Assembly: GCA_002422305.1 (NCBI GenBank)
Contig: DIUG01000043.1
Coordinates: 1-12,146 of the forward strand
From: Patescibacteria group bacterium UBA6164
GTDB taxonomy: Bacteria > Patescibacteriota > Gracilibacteria > BD1-5 > UBA6164
Reading direction: 5' to 3'
DNA: 12,146 bases
The notes below the pieces were generated by a model. That model was not told where the DNA came from. It worked only from the letters and a program-made list of their open reading frames with translations, and made no database searches. This document shows, in pieces, positions 6,578 to 12,146 of this stretch. Position 1 is the stretch's first letter. Every line of letters begins with the position of its first letter. A program made the position numbers and the translations under genes.

Positions 6578-8494
6578 ATGTCTGAAATACATAGTTCAAA
6601 TTTAGATAACAATGAATATAAAGATAAAACAGCTCAATTTAAAGAAAATTTTGATAAAAAAAATCCTGAAACTCTTTGAAAAGCCGTAGAAGATAATCCT
6701 AAAACAGATGAAATCATTGAAAAATGAACTGCTATTTTAAATGGTCCAGAAAATAATGAAAAAGAAAAATCTATTATAGAAAAATTAGCTGAAATTTTGC
6801 AAAAAGTTACTATTTTTCAATGAGATAAAGAATCTTTAAATATGGAACATAATAATAGAGTTTATCAAAATATAAATGATCATAATCCAGAAATAGATAC
6901 TTGAGTAGATCATTCTAAAGAATTACAAGAAATATTAAAAGATCATAAAAAAACTGCTATTAAATGATGATTAAGTGAAAATCAAATTAAGCCTAGCGAT
7001 GAAGCAGAAACTAAGAAAATACTTTGAATAATTAATGAAGTATACAATAAAGATAAAGAAGCTATTGATGAAAAATTATGAATAACAGATATTAATCATT
7101 TAACACCAACTCAAGCAACTAAATTAGCAGCATTAGTTACTATGACTAAATTAGATTATAATCATTCTCAATTTATAGATCCAGATAATGCTAGTGAATA
7201 TTTTGATGGTATGCAAGAAAATGATAAAAATCAATTTAGAAAGGAATATTATTCTTCTGAAGTATGAAAAGAATTATTAAATTTTAAAATGTTTCATGTA
7301 GATAATTGAGTAACAATAAATTATGAATATTTATATACTGAACTAATAAAAGATAAAGATTTATCTAAAAAAAATTTAGATGAAATAAAAATTATTGCAA
7401 AAGAAGATGCAAAAACAATAGTAGAAAAAGAATTATGAAGAGAAATTAATAAAAATGATTTAAAGGATAATTTAGCTGATTATACAGAATTTATTTACGA
7501 CCAATTTACAAAAAATTCAAAAATAAGAGAAGAATGAGTTAAAATAGATCAAAAAAGTGTTTCAGAAATGCTAGATTGATGAAAATGAATTTGTAGAAAT
7601 TATGCTATAGCTAATGAAAAAATATTTGAAGCATTAAAAACAATTCAAAATCCTAATAATAATCAATTACAAAATAGTATATTACCTTATTATTCATGAA
7701 GTACTACTTGAAAAGAAATTGATGAAAAAAATATTTGAAATATAATTGCTGGTGAAGAAGAATCAACTAAACAACATGCATGGAATGAATTAATAACAAT
7801 TTGAAAAGATTGAAAAAAATATGTATCCCAAATAGATTCAACTCATGCAGACACTTGATGATATGAGTGATGAAAATGAGAAAAAAATAATGAATTAAAT
7901 AAAGTAGATACTATAGATAGAACATTTGATAGATTATTAAATGATGTAGTAGATAATAATAAAGACTGATTAAAAACAAAAGAAATTTTACCAAAATTAG
8001 AAAAACTTTTACAAGATATGGAAGTGAGTTGAGATATAAAATGAATTTCAGTTATGAGAGTAAAATTATATGATTTTTATGAAAAAATATGAGATGAAGA
8101 ATGAATTAAAAAAATAGAATATAAATTTAAAAATTCCGACTTTAACATTGATGATGGTAGATTAAAAATTTGTAAAAAAATACTAAATAATGGTAATGAA
8201 AATAAATATGATGATGTAATAGAATTATTATGAAAAAATGCTTTAGAAAATGATTGATGAATTTTAGCAATATCTATGATTAATTTTTTTAAAGAAAATT
8301 CTATTACATGAAGTAGTTTTGATGAAACATTTAAAAATTTTAATCATTTTTTTGATAAAAATCCAGATTTTTTAAAAATGGATAAACAATGAAGAGAAGC
8401 TTTTATTATAAATAAAAATCCAGAATTTTCAAAACAAATAAATGAAATATTATCAAGTTTAGAAGAAGTCTTTCCAGATAAATTTAAAAGATAA
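6578..8494 (+). CDS. Large protein with transglutaminase-like Cys-His-Asp core
   Basis: A 638-residue, hydrophilic protein starting MSEIHSSNLDNNEYKD. The centre carries a transglutaminase-like core: SVSEMLDGGKGICRNYAIAN with Cys339, KQHAWNELI with His400, and QIDSTHAD with Asp420. The spacing fits the Cys-His-Asp triad of this superfamily, whose members act as proteases, peptidases or acyl transferases. Flanks of about 320 residues before and 215 after show no recognised domain and look helical. No signal peptide or membrane segment is seen, so it is probably cytoplasmic, unlike many bacterial transglutaminase-like proteins. About 35 glycines are TGA against 5 GGT, and two of the TGA codons sit in the GKGIC loop beside the catalytic Cys. 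It follows the small helical gene by 15 nt. The substrate is unknown. Confidence 0.82.
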
Positions 8495-8665
8495 AATTAC
8501 TTAAATTTTAATCCTGTTTTTAAAAGCATATTTTAAATTATTCTTACTATAGAAAAAATGTTTGAATTTGAAACAGAATAATAAAAAACAATTTTAAAAT
8601 GATTTTTGCTTTATTTCACATTTTTTATATACTTTAAAAGTAAAATAAAATTTAATTAAAAAGAT
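8495..8665. other. AT-rich intergenic spacer before the ATPase gene
   Basis: This 171-base gap separates the transglutaminase-like gene from the ATPase gene. It contains only very short ORFs and a candidate promoter near its 3' end. A weak AAAATG/CATTTT pairing followed by T-runs near 8596-8626 could be a poor terminator, but I would not call it. Confidence 0.45.
8606..8633 (+). promoter_or_regulatory. Candidate promoter for the archaeal-type ATPase gene
   Basis: TTGCTT (8606-8611), a 16-nt spacer and TATACT (8628-8633) give a partial -35 and a five-of-six -10 box, 32 bases before the ATG. It is plausible by position, but such boxes arise easily in AT-rich DNA. Confidence 0.35.
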
Positions 8666-9724
8666 ATGAGTAAAAAATATTTTGATAAATATCCTCCATT
8701 TATAAATAGAGTGGCTGAACAAGAATATATAAATAATTATTTATGAAATTCACCAAGTAATATACTTTTTGTTTATTGACCAAAATCAACTTGAAAAACT
8801 ACTTTGATTGAAAAAGTTATAAAAGAACTTGATCAAAAAAAATATGCAGTGAATTATCTTGATATGAGAAGAATATTAATAACAAATTTTAATGACTTTA
8901 AAAATATATTTTTTCCAGAAGATTTGAAATGAAAAGTTAAAGAAATAGTTAGTTGAATAAAAGTAGATTTTGGATTTTTTGGTTGGGATTTAGATGATGA
9001 AAAAGCTATAAAAACAAATATTTTTTGAGTAATGTTTGATAAATTAAAAAAAGCAAATGAAAAATGAATAAAACCAGTAATTATACTAGATGAATTTCAG
9101 TACTTAAAAAATATTATAATAGATAAAGAAAACAATTTATTACTTGTAGAAGAATTATTTAAGTTTTTTATTGCACTTACAAAAGTTAACCATTTAGCTC
9201 ATATTATATGTTTGACTTCAGATAGCTATTATATAGAAGAACTTTATAATCATGCGAAACTAAAAAATACTTCTGATTATTATTTAGTAGAACATTTAGA
9301 AAAAAAAGATGTAGAGTATTGGTTAAAAGAAATAGAATGATTAGAAGATAAAATTGTAAAATATTTTTGGGATAATCTCGGGTGAAGTGTTTGGGAAATA
9401 TGGCAATGTTTACTTAGTTATAGAAATACTCTAAATTATAAAATTTGAGTTGAAAAGTTAATTGGTGATGAATATGCAAAAAGTTTAGAATTTTGGAAAT
9501 ATGAATTAACTAAAAAAGAACAAAAGATTTTTGATAAAGTAATAAAACAAATTGCAAAAAAATGAGAATATATCATACCAAAAGAAGAAAATATAATAGA
9601 TTTAGTTAAAAAATTAGTTGATATAGATATTTGGTTTTACGAATCAAGAAAACAAAGAATTACAGCAAATAGTAAAACGACGAAAAAAGGTTTTGAAAAG
9701 TTGGTAAAAGAAATGGAGAAATAG
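8666..9724 (+). CDS. Archaeal-type P-loop ATPase (Arch_ATPase/STAND-like AAA)
   Basis: A 352-residue ATPase starting MSKKYFDKYPPFINRVAEQE. The opening F-I-N-R then E-Q-E-Y is the usual lead-in of the Archaea-type ATPase family. Walker A GPKSTGKTT is at residues 38-46 with both glycines encoded by TGA. Walker B PVIILDEFQYL has Asp142-Glu143, and a sensor-1-like strand IICLTSDS follows near 184. The C-terminal third (LTKKEQKIFDKVIKQIAKKG up to TTKKGFEKLV) looks like the winged-helix region of this family. Such proteins hydrolyse ATP and often act on DNA or as signalling switches, but no partner is evident here. The ATG is preceded by AAAAAG, a weak ribosome-binding match. Its terminator overlaps the TAG stop, so it appears to be a single-gene unit. 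Confidence 0.85.
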
Positions 9725-9746
9725 CAATGCAATTGCTATTTTTTTT
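9721..9746 (+). terminator. Rho-independent terminator overlapping the ATPase stop codon
   Basis: ATAGCAAT (9721-9728) pairs perfectly with ATTGCTAT (9732-9739) around a GCA loop and is followed by seven T. The TAG stop codon of the ATPase gene (9722-9724) lies inside the 5' arm, an economical arrangement. It separates the ATPase from the next gene. Confidence 0.8.
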
Positions 9747-9772
9747 GATTTTAAAAGTAAGTGTGGTAGAAT
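9745..9772 (+). promoter_or_regulatory. Candidate extended -10 promoter for the helical-repeat gene
   Basis: TTGATT (9745-9750), a 16-nt spacer and TAGAAT (9767-9772) preceded by TGG give an extended -10 pattern (TGnTAnAAT-like). It begins in the T-tract of the preceding terminator and lies 33 bases before the ATG, so the gene can be transcribed independently of the ATPase gene. Confidence 0.4.
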
Positions 9773-9805
9773 TAGAGAAATATAAATTAAAAGTTATTAA
9801 ATAAT

Positions 9806-12136
9806 ATGAGCAATAATAGTACAAATAACTTTGTGTTAGAACCAGAAAGTGTATGACTTGAACATCCGTTTGTTTATGAAACTAATTTTGTGAGTAAACA
9901 AGTTAATGAAATTGTTGAAAATAATGAAAATAAAAGTGAAGAATTTATTATACAATATGAATGAAAGGTTTACAATGAACAAGAATTCATAGATTTAACA
10001 ATAGCTTCTTTTCTAAGTGTATATCCTAATTTTCAAGAACTTTTATCATTATCAAAGAAAAAAGGTTTTAATGAAAAAGTAGAACTTAAAATACAAGAAT
10101 TTATTAATAAAACTATAAAACAGTGAAGTTTTAAATATTTACAAAATTTAATTAATAATTTTGGTAAATATTTATCAATAGATTTAGATAAAAATTTATT
10201 TTTAGAATGATTGAATAAATCTCTATATGAAAATTACAATAAAAAACTTGTTAATGGTCAGTTGGGTAGACAAGCAAATAAATTTGATTCTTTAAAATCA
10301 TGATTAGATTTTTCTAAAACCTATAATTTAGATATAGACTTAAAAGAATTGGAAAATATAGTAAATGTTTTTATTGAAAATTTATCTAATTATGAAGATT
10401 TATCTAATTTAATTTGAATTATTAAAGATTATTCAATAAATATAAATTATAATCTTATTCAAAAATATTTAAATAAATCTTTGGAAAAGTGAAATATAAA
10501 AGATATTAATATGTTATTTAATATTGTAGAAAAATTTAATATTATAATATCTATTGATATAAACTTGTTTCAGAATTGTATTAATAATAATATAGAAAAT
10601 TTATTATCAGATAACTATTATCTTATAAAGGATTTTTTAAATAATTTAGATAAACATAAAATTACTTTAAATAATGATATATTTGAAAATAAAATCAATG
10701 AATATTTAGAAAAAAATGATTTGTATTATTTAAGTTGGTATTTAGTATTATTAAATGATTGGGGAATAAAAGTATATTTTAATGAAGATATCTTTTCTAA
10801 AAAAGTAAATGAATACATAAATGATTATGAATGATGAACTTTTGATAACTTGGAAAGAATATTTAAAATAATAGAAAAATATTGAATATTGATTAATTCT
10901 GAACAAAAGTTGTTTACAGAAAAGATGAATTATTTTTTAGAAAACTGAAAATTATATAATATAGAGGACTTATTAATATTAATGAAAAAATATAATATCA
11001 ATATAGACAATAAACCTTTTGAAAAAATAATAAATGATTATATTGATGTTGGTAATTTATTCTATTTAGAAAAAATATTAGAATTAATAAAAAAGTATGG
11101 TATTGTTATATTAGGTGATTCATATAAAAGTAAAATAGTCGAATCTTTAGAAAAATTTTATGATTTAATTACTTTATTAAAACTAATAGTAGACTTTAAT
11201 TTAGATGTAGATATTCAAGTTATTATTAAGATAATTAACAAATTAATAAATGATTCTATAAAAAATGATTGGTCTAACTTTTTATATTTATTAAAAGTTA
11301 TGGATATATATTCTATAAAATTAGATGAAATTGATATAAATATAAATGAATATTTAAATAATAATACTGAAAATAAAGAAATTGATAAAGATATTTTTAT
11401 TAAAATTTTAAATATAATAAAAAATAAAGAATTAACTATTAAAAAATTATTTAATTATCTTTTAAAAAAATATGATCCTAAAAATTTTTGATTTGATAAA
11501 ATAGAGAAATACATAAGTTTATTTGAAAGACTAAATAACTCTCCATCTCAGGAAATTCAAAGATTAAAGTCTGAAATATCAGATTTACTTACAAATTATA
11601 ATTACGAAGAAGCAAACGAGATACTAAATCAAATAGAAGATATATTTATAAGAAATCATTTACCAAACTTTTGAAAAGTATTTAAAGTTTTTGAGTTTAT
11701 TCATGATAAAAATAGTTTAAAACAAAAGTTATCCAATAATCAAGTTAGCCCATTTCTTTATTCAAAACAAAAACTATTAAATAAAAAGTCATGAGAAAAT
11801 AGCATAAAAAATATATTTTATTCTGACTTATTAAAATCTTTTGCTTACTCAAATAATAGAGATTTAAAAGAGTATATTGAACTATTAAAAAGCTGAGAAT
11901 ATCTATTAAATAAGTATGAAAATCATGAAGATTTAGAAGAAAATGAACAAAATCAATTCCATAACTTTTTGATACAATTAGCAATTTTGTATAATTCAAA
12001 AAAATGAAATGATAGTATAAAGTATGAATGATTAGAAAATGATGATTTATATACTCTAATAAAAGATAATTTATTATTACAAAATTGAGAAAGTGTTGAG
12101 AATAAATTATCAAATGATTTTTTGGTAATTACCTAA
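9806..12136 (+). CDS. Large alpha-solenoid protein with PPR-like 35-40-residue repeats
   Basis: One continuous 776-residue ORF when TGA is Gly, starting MSNNSTNNFVLEPESVG and ending at TAA. I know no named family. From about residue 92 to 560 there are roughly 12 imperfect units of 33-40 residues. The clearest start at 293, 330, 370, 405 and 441, each beginning F-x-x-x-[IVM]-N-x-[YF]-[IL], then a turn and L-x-x-[IL]-[IL]-x-[IL]-[IVM]-x-K-[YW]-[GN]-I. Example: FEKIINDYIDVGNLFYLEKI then LELIKKYGI. The two-helix pattern resembles PPR or degenerate TPR repeats. A non-repeat C-terminal domain follows from about 562, with RNHLPNFGKVFKVFEFIHD and FYSDLLKSFAYSNNRDLKEY. No signal peptide or membrane segment is seen. 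About 18 glycines are TGA and 8 are GGN. It probably binds protein or RNA. Confidence 0.75.
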
Positions 12137-12146
12137 AATCTGTGGA

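Noticed and set aside
10511..11491. Two separate ORFs (10511-10834 and 10982-11491) as independent genes
   Set aside because: They are in the same frame and separated only by TGA codons; with TGA as Gly they are internal parts of one 776-residue gene, and the repeat pattern runs across the gaps.
11745..12113. 122-codon minus-strand ORF rich in hydrophobic residues
   Set aside because: It is the antisense shadow of the C-terminal domain of the helical-repeat gene, with no family pattern of its own.
9806..12136. Tandem DNA repeats within the helical-repeat gene
   Set aside because: The repetition is at protein-pattern level only; the DNA units are too diverged to call nucleotide repeats, and no CRISPR-like direct repeats were seen anywhere in the window.
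1..12146. Widespread frameshifts or pseudogenes, suggested by frequent TGA stops under the standard code
   Set aside because: Each frame continues with conserved family motifs across every TGA, and the TGA positions align with invariant glycines, so recoding explains them.

Overview
The window is very AT-rich and looks almost gene-less under the standard code, yet it is densely coding once UGA is read as glycine (genetic code 25). In-frame TGA falls exactly where conserved glycines belong: the Walker A loops of two ATPases, the ABC signature, the GAGAAG nucleotide-binding loop of a flavoprotein, and many ThrRS positions. Genes end only at TAA or TAG. This points to the patescibacterial (CPR) lineages Absconditabacteria (SR1) or Gracilibacteria (BD1-5); the window alone does not separate them. 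Most starts have A-rich leaders without a Shine-Dalgarno sequence.

Layout. Positions 1-100 are the right end of an IS3-family element: the last 20 codons of the transposase plus a terminal inverted repeat. Leftward on the minus strand runs a tight four-gene operon: threonyl-tRNA synthetase (3047-4948), HI0933/YhiN-type flavoprotein (1911-3032), ABC ATPase (998-1906) and ABC-2 permease (234-989), with gaps of 14, 4 and 8 nt. Upstream of thrS (4987-5179) are a promoter, an 18-codon Thr/Ile-rich leader peptide and mutually exclusive hairpins ending in a terminator. This is the full architecture of a ribosome-mediated transcription attenuator sensing threonyl-tRNA. A roughly 43-bp, GC-rich, doubly palindromic element is inserted in frame inside thrS.

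Rightward on the plus strand are a Bax inhibitor-1 family membrane protein (5245-5982) with its terminator; a two-gene unit of a small helical protein (6215-6562) and a 638-residue transglutaminase-like protein with an intact Cys-His-Asp triad (6578-8494); an archaeal-type P-loop ATPase (8666-9724) whose terminator overlaps its stop codon; and a 776-residue helical-repeat protein (9806-12136) with PPR-like units of 35-40 residues and a distinct C-terminal domain.

The thrS operon is a housekeeping gene plus an exporter and a redox protein, apparently under one threonine-responsive switch. The plus-strand genes from 6215 onward are lineage-type accessory proteins with no function that can be assigned from sequence alone. 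No tRNA, rRNA or CRISPR array was seen.
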